From: Gracilaria gracilis
Taxonomy: Eukaryota > Rhodophyta > Florideophyceae > Gracilariales > Gracilariaceae
Assembly: GCA_030374805.1 (NCBI GenBank)
Contig: JARGSG010000076.1
Coordinates: forward strand, 1-64,000
DNA length: 64,000 bases
Direction of reading: 5' to 3'
The translations under genes and the position numbers were made by a program. Every line of letters begins with the position of its first letter. The stretch's first letter is position 1. Below the pieces are notes generated by a model. It did not search any database, was not told the origin of the DNA, and saw nothing but the letters and a program-made list of their open reading frames with translations. Shown here piece by piece: positions 20,401 to 30,717 of this stretch.

Positions 20401-23242
20401 CCGTCCGTGTCCTCCTCCAGCTTCCCTCCATCGCTCTGAAGAATATCTCGGAAAGAGAGGGGGATTTGTACAATGTGTGCAACAAGTCGTTCCTTGTCAT
20501 TTTCATGAAACATCCCCGCTCTGAAGTTTTGAATAACCTCGATTGCGAGCGTTCTCAATTGCATTTTCATGTCAAAGATGAGTCTCGCACCGGCTTCGTA
20601 CCTTCCGATGGCGTCGGAGGCACGGAAGGCTAAAATCAAGAACAATGCGAATCCAATATTTCCCAAGACCCTGAGTTCAACGTCAATCGGACTGCACCAC
20701 CCGTGACAAGCATTTCTCCTTCCCTCGCCCCAGGCAAATGATATTCCGTAGGAGGAGAATACGGCTATCAAGCTCCAGAGAATGAGTAAGACAATATCTC
20801 GAACTCTGACGGACGGAACGCTCTCAAGAAGGAAGAATATGGAGGTCAAAGGAGACGCCGTTTTGTCTCTGCTTTTCAACTTCAACCAGGTCGTTGGGGA
20901 CCATCTAGATTTCGTGTACGATACCACATTATCAATGCTCATTCCCATCCCAGCCTTCTTGGGTGTAAACGAATCTCGCGAGTATGAAGATTCACGGACA
21001 AACCCAACAGTCCCATCTTGACTGTTCTGGTACATTTCATGAAGGGCAAGCTTAATCTCCTCACAAAATGATTGCAGTGGAATGTCGTAGTCGTCAAAGC
21101 CAAAGGGGTCGGAGAGGTCCTCTCCAATTTTGAGCAAGTTGATAACTGAAAACCCGATGGGAATGATGTAAAGGAAAACCAGAAATCCATTGAATTCGAC
21201 CAATGCCAGTGGCAAGAGGGCTAGCCAGAAGACTGCAAACACTTTAAGATGTACCGTGAATGACTGTGATATGGGGAAAGTGTGCATAGCGACGCACTCG
21301 TGCACAGCAATTTCGATCTTTCTTAACGTGTATGCAACTGTCTCTCCAGCTCCTCTCATCGGAGATGCAGATAGTTGGCAAGTTTCGTCATCCCCGCAGT
21401 CTAAACTATTGTTGTAACCATATAACACATCCATGGCGTGCTCAAATAGATTTTCGGACTCATCGAACGCAATCACATCTTCTGCAGAAAGAATACTGTG
21501 TAGCTCTGAGGTGTCCCTTGTATCACGAAGAAGTTGCTTCGCAGCATACGGCAAAGCCGCAAAATGCGAAAATAGGCGCTCTCGGTCTCTCCGATGCCAA
21601 GTACCCGGGCTGCAGGACATGGCGTATCTGAACGCAGCTTCTTCAATTGCCGGTTTTAGTTTGGTTTGCCAGATTTCAAGCCCTCTCGAGTAACGTTTGT
21701 AAGCATCATTCAACCAAAATCCCAACACAAGGAATATGCCAAGGCTTACGTAGGAATCGGTGGACCCCCCGACGGGAATATACACGCACCACCACCTACA
21801 AGAAGTATTGTCGTCGTCTCTGGTAATACTCCAAGTGAAGAAAACGATAAAAGTCGCCCATAGAAGTAGCAACACGAGAGCAAGAGCAATATTCTTTGTA
21901 ATACGTAGGAATCGCAGCATAGAAAGTACAGATTGAACATATGATCGTTTCTTTTCCTTCTGTTTAGAGGTGGACATCTTCGGAAGAGGCTGTTCCAACC
22001 ACGCTGGAGTGTCGTGATGCGGGTCAATTACGGAAGTGTATGCAAGCTTCTCTACAGAAAACGAGTTTAGAAGTTGCAACGCGGTTTCAGCTGCCAAGCG
22101 GTTGAGCTTGATGTCCTGTAAATCGTACCCAAACGGATCGTTTAGAGCTCTTGCAATGGTGAATAACATCGCAACTCCATACGTAATGAGAACGGTCCAA
22201 AGCGGCGTAAACCTAAAGGGCATCAGTAGTTCGTCATTGATAAGAATTGTCAGTGATAGACGTTAGAGGGAGAAGAGAAGTCGCAGAAAACTTACCAGCC
22301 GCTTGTTTCAACAACTGCGAGTGGAAGAAAGAACATCCAGATATAGAGAAAAATCCTCATGTGATTGACGTATCCGACAGCAGGACTAAAGCTTGATATG
22401 GTGGTGAGAGTACCAGCTTCTGAATCTGCTGCATCAACGTTGTTCATGATCAGGTGTTGAGTGCCTCGGCCAGCCGGAGTACTCTTCATGGCTACAGATT
22501 GGAACGAAATCAGTGAATCATCCTGAGCCGCACTGAAATAGGCTCTGACAACGCGAGTGCAATGAAGATGCATACTCTGAGCGCAAAGAACATCATCAAT
22601 ATCAGCGTCACATAGGATACCTTCAAGCTGTTTATGCTCCCGTTCTCCCCTCAGTTCCATCTTCAACGCGATTGGAAAGGCAATAAGATGCGCCACGATG
22701 CGATCCAAATCTCCTGGATGCCAAGAGCCGGCCGGAAATCCCTGACGAAGATCTCTGAGAACGTAGCGCAAATAAGCAGCCATGTGCGTCCAACCTAGTT
22801 GTGCCTCCCAATATCGATTGCTCGCTTCTCGAATGAAGAAACCGAGAAGAACGAACAAAGCCCAACCAACAGCATACGAGACGGAAGAAGAAACGGCGAG
22901 ACGAGAACTCCAGAACCGAACAGAAAGTGAATCACCATCTTCTGGTGCAAGGTAGTACGAAATGAGGATAACAACCGAACTCCAGACTAACTGCAGAGAT
23001 AGAATAGTCGACGGAATGGTTGTCAACAGCATCCACAGAAGGGAGAAGTCGGCTGGATTTGATTCGGGTGCAGAGGTTCCGAGTTGCCCAGTGGCAGTCG
23101 CTGTTTTCAAACGCATCGCAAGCGCACGATGTGAGAAAGCCTGGTAAGACGGAGCTTTGGATAATTTTGGTGCTTCTTCATCGTAGAGAGTGGGGGATTG
23201 AAGTGATTTGTTCTCAGGAGCAGCTGTCGCAAAGGTCGCCAT
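17495..23242 (-). CDS. Five-domain bestrophin-family channel on one polypeptide
   Basis: Five exons (23242-22296, 22212-19556, 19470-18928, 18848-18800, 18731-17495) join in frame to 1,810 residues. Introns are about 80 bases; donors are GTAAGT, GTAGGT, GTACGT and GTATGT, acceptors all AG. Five bestrophin (RFP-TM) domains follow one another. Each has a first membrane segment (starting near 70, 420, 785, 1154, 1483), a second one carrying the GF(R)..(D/A)...RY signature (such as FALFLLLGFRLYDSHWRY), a helical cytoplasmic part with WHP.D..R, a third/fourth membrane pair (LPLALVE..GW.T.LW) and the family motif DPFG.D (341, 684, 1051 as DPYG, 1409 as HPFG, 1752). Spacing is 343-367 residues. Bestrophins are pentameric anion channels, bicarbonate-linked in algae and thylakoidal in plants. 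The ATG at 23242 is the first in the frame. Confidence 0.9.
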
Positions 23243-23817
23243 ATACTTGATGCTGAGAAGGCTGCAGACTTTACGAAAATGGAGGCAGATGCAGACGAGA
23301 CGAAAGCGGGACTTTAGTCGCAAAGAGGATCAGCAGTCAGTGGTTTTTTTCTTTCACGAGCAGGCTAGGGGTAAGTTAGATACTCTCGGCTCCCCACAAA
23401 AAGCAGATGTGTTCCTGGTACAAGTCATGCTGACAAGCTGCTGCTTCCATCCTTAATGGCCGCTCCAGTCCTTGAGAGCATCGACCCATGCTTCTTTCGG
23501 TGTGCTTTGCACAATCTATAATACTGGGGAATACAGAGGGATAACTTACCATGATATGATAACTTACATGGACAGCATTCGATATCATCTGTATTCGCTG
23601 TTACGAGTAGCTGAAGTTTAAACAACTGAAAGCAGCCCGCCTGTTTGAGTTAATGATTGGTGGAGGGTTCCCGCTTTACGCGTTTTACCCTTGTAGTACC
23701 TGGTTCCTGGATTGTACGACTTGTTACTGTTACTACCGTGTACATAAATGAAGAGAACTGCTCTCTCTCTCTCTGAAGAGAACTGCTCATTATTGAGCTC
23801 TCTCGTGTTGCTCTCTG

Positions 23818-23851
<34 letters not shown>

Positions 23852-25180
23852 TGAAACTCGTACGAGAATTCCTCGTACGCGGGGGTGTGCTAGAACCCCA
23901 ACAACCTATAACACTTCTCTTTACACCGTAGCCACAAACCACAAATCAGTAGCTGTGCTACACTCACGGGGCTATGATTTGGTACAAAGAAATTATTGGA
24001 TTCCTAAGGTGTTTTCAACCGCAGAAGCGCGTTTGCGACAATTATCGCCTTGCTCTTTGTTGATCTTCATGTCTTGCGGAAGTATTACACAGAGCAAGAT
24101 GGTATTCTTCAGGGCTCTGAGACACCGCAGAGTCACTCCCCTACGGATTCAGTGAGTCCCCATCAGGATGGACCTGTTCCAGGGATTGGAATGGAGGTGA
24201 AAATGAGGCAGATTGGATGGCCGTGGCGCAGGTCGCATCCAAAACCGGTCATCAGCTGCGCATATGTAAATGAAGAGGTCATCAGCGAAGCGCTCTGATC
24301 AGAATCACCTCCCCTTCCGTGTACGTTTAGTTTCTTCTTCTTCTTCTTCTTCTTCTTTATTGTGGACAACAGTACCTTATTCCGATACTGTACTGTAGTG
24401 GAGCTTCAAAGGAAGCTCTCTCTCTCATTAAAATGGCCAAGAACTTCTGAGGGTCAAGAGAATGGACGTTGTGTAGTTTCAAAACACGTAACCTTTCCGT
24501 CAGTGTGTGAACTGCACAAGGAGATTTTACGTGTTGTGCAGTACATCTGCCGGATCTTGTGAGTTTATCTTTTCTGGCGGCAATTGAATAAAAAGATCTA
24601 CTCCTAGATTATTCATATCTTTCTTTGCACTACAAATCAGATTAAGCGACTCAAGAAAACAGTCATGTCTCTAACAGGATGACGGTCTTTGTTGCTGCTT
24701 GAGAATTTGAAAGTCCTAGTATCCGATGCACCCCGTGAGTAATCAAGGAATAGTTGCACCAGCCGAGATGAACATCTGCAGTGATATGGCGAGTTTCCAT
24801 TCATGTTCAGGGCGGTTTCGAATGCTTACCCAAAAAAGAATCACTTGAGAGAAAGAAAGACACCATGTTTTCTTGAATCGTCCGTTTCAATTGGATTTTC
24901 TGTTTATAGCTGGCGTAGCTTCGCTGGGCCAGCTATAGCTGACCGACGCTTTTTTTTTAATGATCTACTTTCCAGAACGCGAACCAAAATTTTGGTACGG
25001 TTTTCGTGTAACGCTGCGCTCGGTAACCTTGTCGTTAGCACCAACGGAAATTTGTCCATTCAACGGCCGCCGACCAGGCGCGGAGAACAGTGTTTTCCCT
25101 GTCGCGATGCACAATAGGTAAAACGCTACCAAAATAGACACTATTAGTTGTCCTGTACAGGATGTCCTCCTAAACAATTT
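23243..25180. other. Gene-free region with CT and CTT microsatellites
   Basis: Upstream of the bestrophin gene, so it should contain its promoter. A (CT)n run lies at about 23760-23850 and a (CTT)n run at 24328-24358. Open frames across these are artefacts of the repeats. No gene recognised. Confidence 0.4.
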
Positions 25181-25186
25181 AAACTT

Positions 25187-25277
25187 TCCCTGCATCTACC
25201 GTTGGTAGCCCTCTTACCCAGTGCAGTGGTCTTTAAACTTTGAAGACCACCGCACTGGGAAAACTTTAGATGCAGGT
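25187..25277. repeat. Foldback element (nested inverted repeat)
   Basis: Outer arms CCTGCATCTA and TAGATGCAGG (25189-25198, 25268-25277) enclose 17-base inner arms (25217-25233 and 25243-25259, one mismatch) around a 9-base loop. The CTACCGTTGGTAGC word at 25197-25210, itself palindromic, lies between the left arms. This is a MITE-like foldback or a large hairpin. Confidence 0.65.
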
Positions 25278-26308
25278 TGAATTGTGGGGTTGAGGCGCGC
25301 AGCACCTATCTATCTACGTGTGGTCGAAATGGTCTCCCAACAGGTGTATCTAGATTTACAGTGGTTTGGTAGGATTGTATTACACTCGGACTGGATGAAA
25401 ACGTCAGCTTTCCTCGTAAGTTGCAAGTACACGTGGCCACTTAACTGCATTCAAATTACGTGTACGTGTACGTGTACTGCAACGTAGAGCTGCAAGGTAA
25501 GCCGGACCTCTTTTCAGAATGCTTGCGTACTGACTGGGAAGTTACCACTGCTTCAATATTTCTTTCACGTGCAAACGTCGGGGCGGACTGTATCTGCGTG
25601 ACGAGATTTGGTGATATGCGCCTCTGATTGGCTAGAGGGACCATAATATTATGTTACGATATCTGTAAATCTACTCGATTTACAATTTTGAAGGGTTTAG
25701 TCTTGATATGTTGAAACGTGTTAAGATACCGTTGGATACCGTCGGACGCATCTATCGAGAATCCAGAGCTACCGTGTCGGTGTATATACGTGTGCGAGAT
25801 ACTTTCGGAGCTCAAGCTGTGGATATCATATCCCTAACGTTGGGAAACATATTATGTCGGATGCACAATACAGTTGGTAACGTTCCTAGCCCTCTGTCAC
25901 AACTTGGGGTAGATATTATCATGCAGGGCCTGTGCGGCGGTTGTACAGTACGTGTAGATAGCTCTATCCATACTTGTAGTACGTTGGGTATAATACAAGC
26001 TCCGTCTCTGTCACGGAAGTCGTGCAACTTACCGTTTGAAGCTTCATGTCCGTCACCCCAGATTTGGAACACTGTGTGAATACGTTGATTCCAAATCTGT
26101 GAATTTCACAGGCTGTACAGCGACGCTGTGAATCACGTATTCAACGGTACTGTAGCTGCCAGTCGAAGTCAACCGCCTTCTCCTTCTTGAGGATCAGCGC
26201 CACAGGTATAAGGCGAGATCTTCCCTAAGTTTTGTGTCACCAACGCACTCTATTCAGTTGATCTTCTCCTCCTACATTATCCGTTTCGGGATTCAGCACA
26301 ACAATACC
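25278..26308. other. Upstream region of the P450 gene
   Basis: Carries several ACGTGTAC-type words (25430-25485) and ATACCGTTGGATACC-like words near 25727. Open frames here are not recognisable. The last 100 bases should hold the P450 5' end. Confidence 0.3.
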
Positions 26309-27745
26309 ATGTTCGCTCAAAGCCCGCGTCGCAGAGCCAATGGATCACCGGCTGCGTTCTCGTTTGGGGATATCACGTTCGCTGTCAAGCTTCTGAAACA
26401 CATGGCTAGCGCCTCCGGCCCTGACATCTCTGGTGCCACCATCAAGCGCTTCATTACAGCCAAACAAGGAAACAAGGAGCGATTCGGTGGTTTAGTTGGT
26501 TCCTTCGCTGTCGATCCGTACGTCTTGCAGCATGTCGTGCACGGAGTCGAAGGTGATTATGGAAACCTCAGTGAAACCACGTTTGTACCGCGCGATTTTG
26601 ACTTGTTCCTCCGATGCTCCACGGAGTTGGGCCATCGTGGCGATTTCGTACCCGTCTTGTTTGATCGCGTTTCACCAGGCTCCGCCCTCAACGCAACCCC
26701 GGAACGCTATGGAGGGTGCCCATTTGGAGACTGGGATGTTTACAAGGAGCAGGAACCGCACGTCATGTCTAAAGACAGGTACCCCGAGCAGATACCAACC
26801 ATGGAACGCATAATCGATGATCATATGGCGCAGTATGTCGGCAAGACTGAGGAGATCGGTAAGATTCTTCGTTTATTGGCATGGAACTTGTACACGTTCA
26901 CCAGCTACGGTGTAGAACCGAGCGAAACAACCGCTCGTATGCTCCAAGTTTTCGAGGAGCATTCCCCGGAGTTTGACTATGTCGTACGAATGACCGTCAA
27001 CGAAATTCCGTACGAATGGTCTCCGACGCTAAAGGCGCAGGTCAAAGAGATGGCCGATTGGAGCTTAGCTGTTACCGACGAGCGTGCCAAGAACATTGGC
27101 GCTTGTACGCACATGAACGATGTATGGACAGATACCGTCATCAATCACGCGGACGTGGATCTGAAGAAGTCGGAGGGAGCTCTTCGTGGAGTCTACATCG
27201 GCGGCATGAACAATCTACACAGTGCTGTCACTGGAGCCATGATTGTCAATGCTCAAAATGACGACGAAGTGTACAACTATCTCATGAGCGATCCAGATAC
27301 GAACATTGAAAACATCTTCCGTGAAGCACTTCGCTTGTACACGTCGATCCCCACCTCGCGTGTCGTCCGGGATGAGGATAATTTTATGGTTGATGGCAAG
27401 AAGTTGAGCACCGGAACCAGTGTGATTTTGTCAACCTACGCTATTGACACTGACCCTCGCTCTTGGGATGAACCGTTGAAGTTTGACCCTTCACGATTCG
27501 AGAACACGGAGGAGATTGGCTTTCTGTGCCAGAAGGGTTTTGCTCCACTGGGTGTGTCAGCCAATATTGGTGGTCGACCTTGTGGCGCTCGTTACCTGGC
27601 CGCTCATATTATGCGTGTGCTCATGATGAAGCTTCTAAGGGACTATAAATTCACGGCGAAGAGGGGAGGCTACTTTGACTTCAAGCAGAACGCCGGGACA
27701 AGTGTATACGCCGGAAAGTGCTATACGAAAGTGGAAAAGCGATGA
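26309..27745 (+). CDS. Cytochrome P450-like protein, possibly oxylipin-type (CYP74-like)
   Basis: Single-exon protein of 478 residues from the ATG at 26309; an in-frame upstream ATG at 26234 would add 25 residues. P450 landmarks are the K-helix ExxR (E339, R342 in FREALRLY), the following PERF-type segment (FDPSRFE) and a Cys heme ligand at 425 in GGRPCGARYLA. The Cys loop has extra residues between FAPLG and GRPC compared with FxxGxRxCxG, and Gly comes directly after the Cys. The I-helix has GGMNNLHSA in place of the oxygen-activating AGxDTT. A loose Cys loop and a GG-type I-helix are features of CYP74 enzymes, which rearrange lipoxygenase hydroperoxides without O2. No N-terminal membrane anchor is seen. 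The gene converges with a lipoxygenase, which supports an oxylipin role by inference only. Confidence 0.75.
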   Translation: MFAQSPRRRANGSPAAFSFGDITFAVKLLKHMASASGPDISGATIKRFITAKQGNKERFGGLVGSFAVDPYVLQHVVHGVEGDYGNLSETTFVPRDFDLFLRCSTELGHRGDFVPVLFDRVSPGSALNATPERYGGCPFGDWDVYKEQEPHVMSKDRYPEQIPTMERIIDDHMAQYVGKTEEIGKILRLLAWNLYTFTSYGVEPSETTARMLQVFEEHSPEFDYVVRMTVNEIPYEWSPTLKAQVKEMADWSLAVTDERAKNIGACTHMNDVWTDTVINHADVDLKKSEGALRGVYIGGMNNLHSAVTGAMIVNAQNDDEVYNYLMSDPDTNIENIFREALRLYTSIPTSRVVRDEDNFMVDGKKLSTGTSVILSTYAIDTDPRSWDEPLKFDPSRFENTEEIGFLCQKGFAPLGVSANIGGRPCGARYLAAHIMRVLMMKLLRDYKFTAKRGGYFDFKQNAGTSVYAGKCYTKVEKR

Positions 27746-28172
27746 ACATGCTTTCGCATGCTTTGATACATAAGATGCTTGATTGGTGTAGGTAGATATA
27801 GATCTAGAGATCTATCATCGAGATGTTTGTTCGATACAAAGTCAGGCAGGGACGTGGTTATAGTTTTTTTTTGTCACAAGCAATGGTTATTGCTAAAGTT
27901 ATTATCCATACTGTTATATCGCTAGTAGGGGTGGGCTCGTAGATTTCAACCCTTGCCAGACCATCGGCGATGCTCCACCAATACTTCGTCTTGATTGCAT
28001 CAACTGATACTATTCGAGCTGCCCTCGTCTAACGAGTGTTCGCCGAAATCTATATACTGCGAACTTTGTCCCGCAACCTAAGAAGCCGAGGAGTAGCGTG
28101 CATCCGTTTCTACGGACTGGTTCTTACATCTGATCTCGCCGACGATATGAGGATTGGGTGAAAGGAATCTTC
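27746..28172. other. 3' region of the P450 gene
   Basis: AT-rich, no coding signal, a short AGATCTAGAGATCT palindromic stretch near 27800. Leads into the candidate RNA. Confidence 0.35.
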
Positions 28173-28322
28173 TCATGATTTCTTGGCTGGCGAACGTGGT
28201 ACATGCGGAGCGCCTTGTCGTGGTGTGCCCCTCTGCCGATGGTCCCTAAAGGCCACCTTGGGTATCCATACATGAAGTTCTTGATAGGAAGAAGGCGACA
28301 AGCGTCGGTGGCGAAACGCCTG
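28173..28322 (+). ncRNA. Candidate structured RNA, copy B
   Basis: Matches copy A at 15375-15525 in order and spacing: TCATGAT, ACGTGGTAC, an identical 34-base core (28208-28241), a variable loop, AAGGCGA, TCGGT and a GGC-GAAAC-GCC hairpin. CGCCTT/AAGGCG and CCGATG/CGTCGG can pair here as well (the second with one G-T). The loops between the conserved parts are unrelated in sequence but equal in length to within a few bases. It lies on the + strand between the P450 and lipoxygenase 3' ends. Confidence 0.35.
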
Positions 28323-28671
28323 GGTTAAGGTATCTAACACGTTCTTTCGGCAGCCCAGGATACCACACCTATCCTACTGGTTAGTAGTTCGTGACTGCGG
28401 TGTAGATGTGTTAAATGATGATGAAAGGTCGTCGGCCAACCTACGCGTACAAGGAGGGTAGCGGTCCTACACTGTACAAAGTATCAATCCATACCAAGGG
28501 TACGCGTTTTCACACCACACGTAGGGAACAAAAAAGTGTTCTTCACAAGTTTAATTCAGCCTATAACTCTAGATTCGTAAGCGTTCTCTTCGTCTTCCAA
28601 ATCCAAATTTCTCTTATACCAGTCTTGAGTTGCGAACAGAAGTGTTGGAGCCAACGGCCCGCCCGAATCAA

Positions 28672-30717
28672 CTATACATTGATAGACTGCGGAATGTTCT
28701 TGGGTACTAGTTGCGTGTATGGAGGAAGACCTGCAATCCTCTCAACCACATTGCCCTTCTGAATATCAGCTCCTACAATGCTGAGCTGCTCTTGGAAATT
28801 CTTCAGCGCTGATTCAACTTCATCAGTGAGGAAGTTCAAGCTCCTACCGTATTCTCCCAAAGTAGTATACTGGAAAACGCCAATCAACTCTGCTGTGTCC
28901 ATCTGCAATTTTGCCTTGTCCAGATCGGGCAACATGTTGGTTACCCATTCTTCAAGATTGGCAAAAGGCTTCGCGGTTTTCGGAGGAGGATGGAATCCCG
29001 CCAAAGGCATCGCAGGCGTGAATTGCATTAGTGAAGATTGAGTGAAGTTCACAGCAGCGTGTTGAACTGATGCTGTGAAAATGATCATGGACACAACTCG
29101 AGTCAGGTACGCCTTGGTCTTGATCATTCCACTGTCGTTGTCGCCAAACCCATGCAGATTGCCCTTGTCAGCGCCAATGATTTCCTCGCACCAGGCTTTC
29201 AGCTCCGTATCGTTCAGCACGTCCTTGTCATCTTTGTAGTAGGCGCTGAGATAAGAATCTACCCAGTCGTTGATTACACCCCAAAGACGCAGAGCGTAAT
29301 CGCGATACGGATATCGAATACTGTCAGAGTCATGAAAGCCGCGGGATGCAAGTTCTTTGTCTGGCATCCAGTTATTGAAGGAAAAGGATGGTGAATTGAC
29401 AGAGCTAGCCGCAACTTGCTTAGTAATCTCGATCTGCGGGGCAGTAATCTTGTCAATAGTTCCACCGGGGTTGATCAGCAGATCCACTGCTGCCGTGTTG
29501 ATGAGGCAGGTACCATAAAAGTGGTTCTCCAATAACTTCATGATAGGGTGGTTCGATGCCAGTGTGCGATTGGCGGCACCATTGAATACCTCAACCAGCA
29601 AATGAGTACGTCCAAGATGATAAACAGCCTGATGACTGACACCATCGGCAACCTGAATGGTCTGCTTCGCTGCGATCCATGTGATCTCATCCGTATGACT
29701 CAGATTTGGAGTGTACATCGGATAGCTCCTGTCTTGGTCACAACGGATGGCTATGGGCAATACAGTGGTCCGATCGGTGAGATTCTTCGGAACAGCTAAC
29801 AATGCAGTGGGGGAATAAATGTAGTAACCTTCCTTCTTAGTACCATCCGGCAACACTCCCGCCTTAACACCAGCAAACTCAGGGTAATCAACGTAGTAAA
29901 GACGTCCTTCCTTCTCCATTTCAGCTATTGAGTCCCCACCAAAGGCGCGAATGCCATGAAGAATATCATTCGTCATCTCGGGGAACAAGTCCTTCACAGG
30001 CTTTTCCAGCTTCATAAGTCTCATAGGATTCGGTCCAGCAACGCGATATCATTCGAACACATCGTCGCGAAGGAACTGGTCCAGAGTGGCAAAAATATCC
30101 GGTTTGAAAACCTTGAACATATCCTTGTACTCGTTGAGAGAGTTACCAACACCCTCGACGTGCATGCTGACCAGTTCTTCAAGTTCTACGGCTGAGTCCT
30201 TGGCAGCTTGACGATCAAACGCGCCTGACAAAAGCTTGGAAATGATACCGGTGGCGAAGGAAGACACGCGCGAGAAGAGCTGACGGCGCAGCTCGGCACC
30301 GTCTTCCTGGAATTGATCGACACGGATGGCAATACCATTGGCGTTGACACGCAAGATGACTTTGATAAGTCCTTCGACCCAGCCAAACTCCGGGTTCTCC
30401 TTGCTGGGGAGACCCGCAATCATGGAGGCATCAGCAATGGCTTCGTGCGTCCACTGGTAAAGCTCGCGATTCTCTTCGATTTCCTTTCGACGTTCTTCCG
30501 GGTTCTTATCATGTTGCGGGAGGGATATGACATCCGGTTTGGTGAGGAATGGGAGAGAGAAAATCATATTGGGCGTGGCACGCGCCGGAAAGTGTGCGAT
30601 TCCCGAGCCATTGTTTCTGGGTGCGACATGGAGTCGAGGTTTGGTCGAAGAGGCGAACGAGGAATGCTTGGAACTCAACGAGGATGGAGCGGTGGTTATA
30701 GTTGAAATGAACGCCAT
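28672..30717 (-). CDS. Lipoxygenase with one in-frame TGA
   Basis: A frame of 681 codons from the ATG at 30717 interrupted once, by TGA at codon 223 (30051-30049). Reading continues in the same frame with YRVAGPNPMRL, the conserved start of the catalytic domain, so nothing is missing but that codon. Iron ligands of the family are all present: H367 and H372 (HLGRTH), H553 and N557 (VQHAAVNFTQ), and the C-terminal carboxylate (IPQSINV, Val where Ile is usual). The substrate-pocket block SNHPIMKLLENHF is intact. The first 40 or so residues are Ser/Ala/Thr-rich with few acidic residues, like a plastid transit peptide. Lipoxygenases add O2 to polyunsaturated fatty acids to make hydroperoxides. Stop codon: mutation, readthrough or sequencing error; an aromatic residue (Trp by TGG to TGA) fits the site. 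Confidence 0.9.

Noticed and set aside
23618-23848. Minus-strand frame with an RERERERE start
   Set aside because: Translation of the CT microsatellite.
26234-26308. Upstream ATG of the P450
   Set aside because: Adds 25 residues without clear anchor or targeting character; the ATG at 26309 is preferred, though not proven.
30049-30051. Selenocysteine codon in the lipoxygenase
   Set aside because: The site is not a Cys in the family and lies away from the iron ligands; a Trp nonsense change is simpler.
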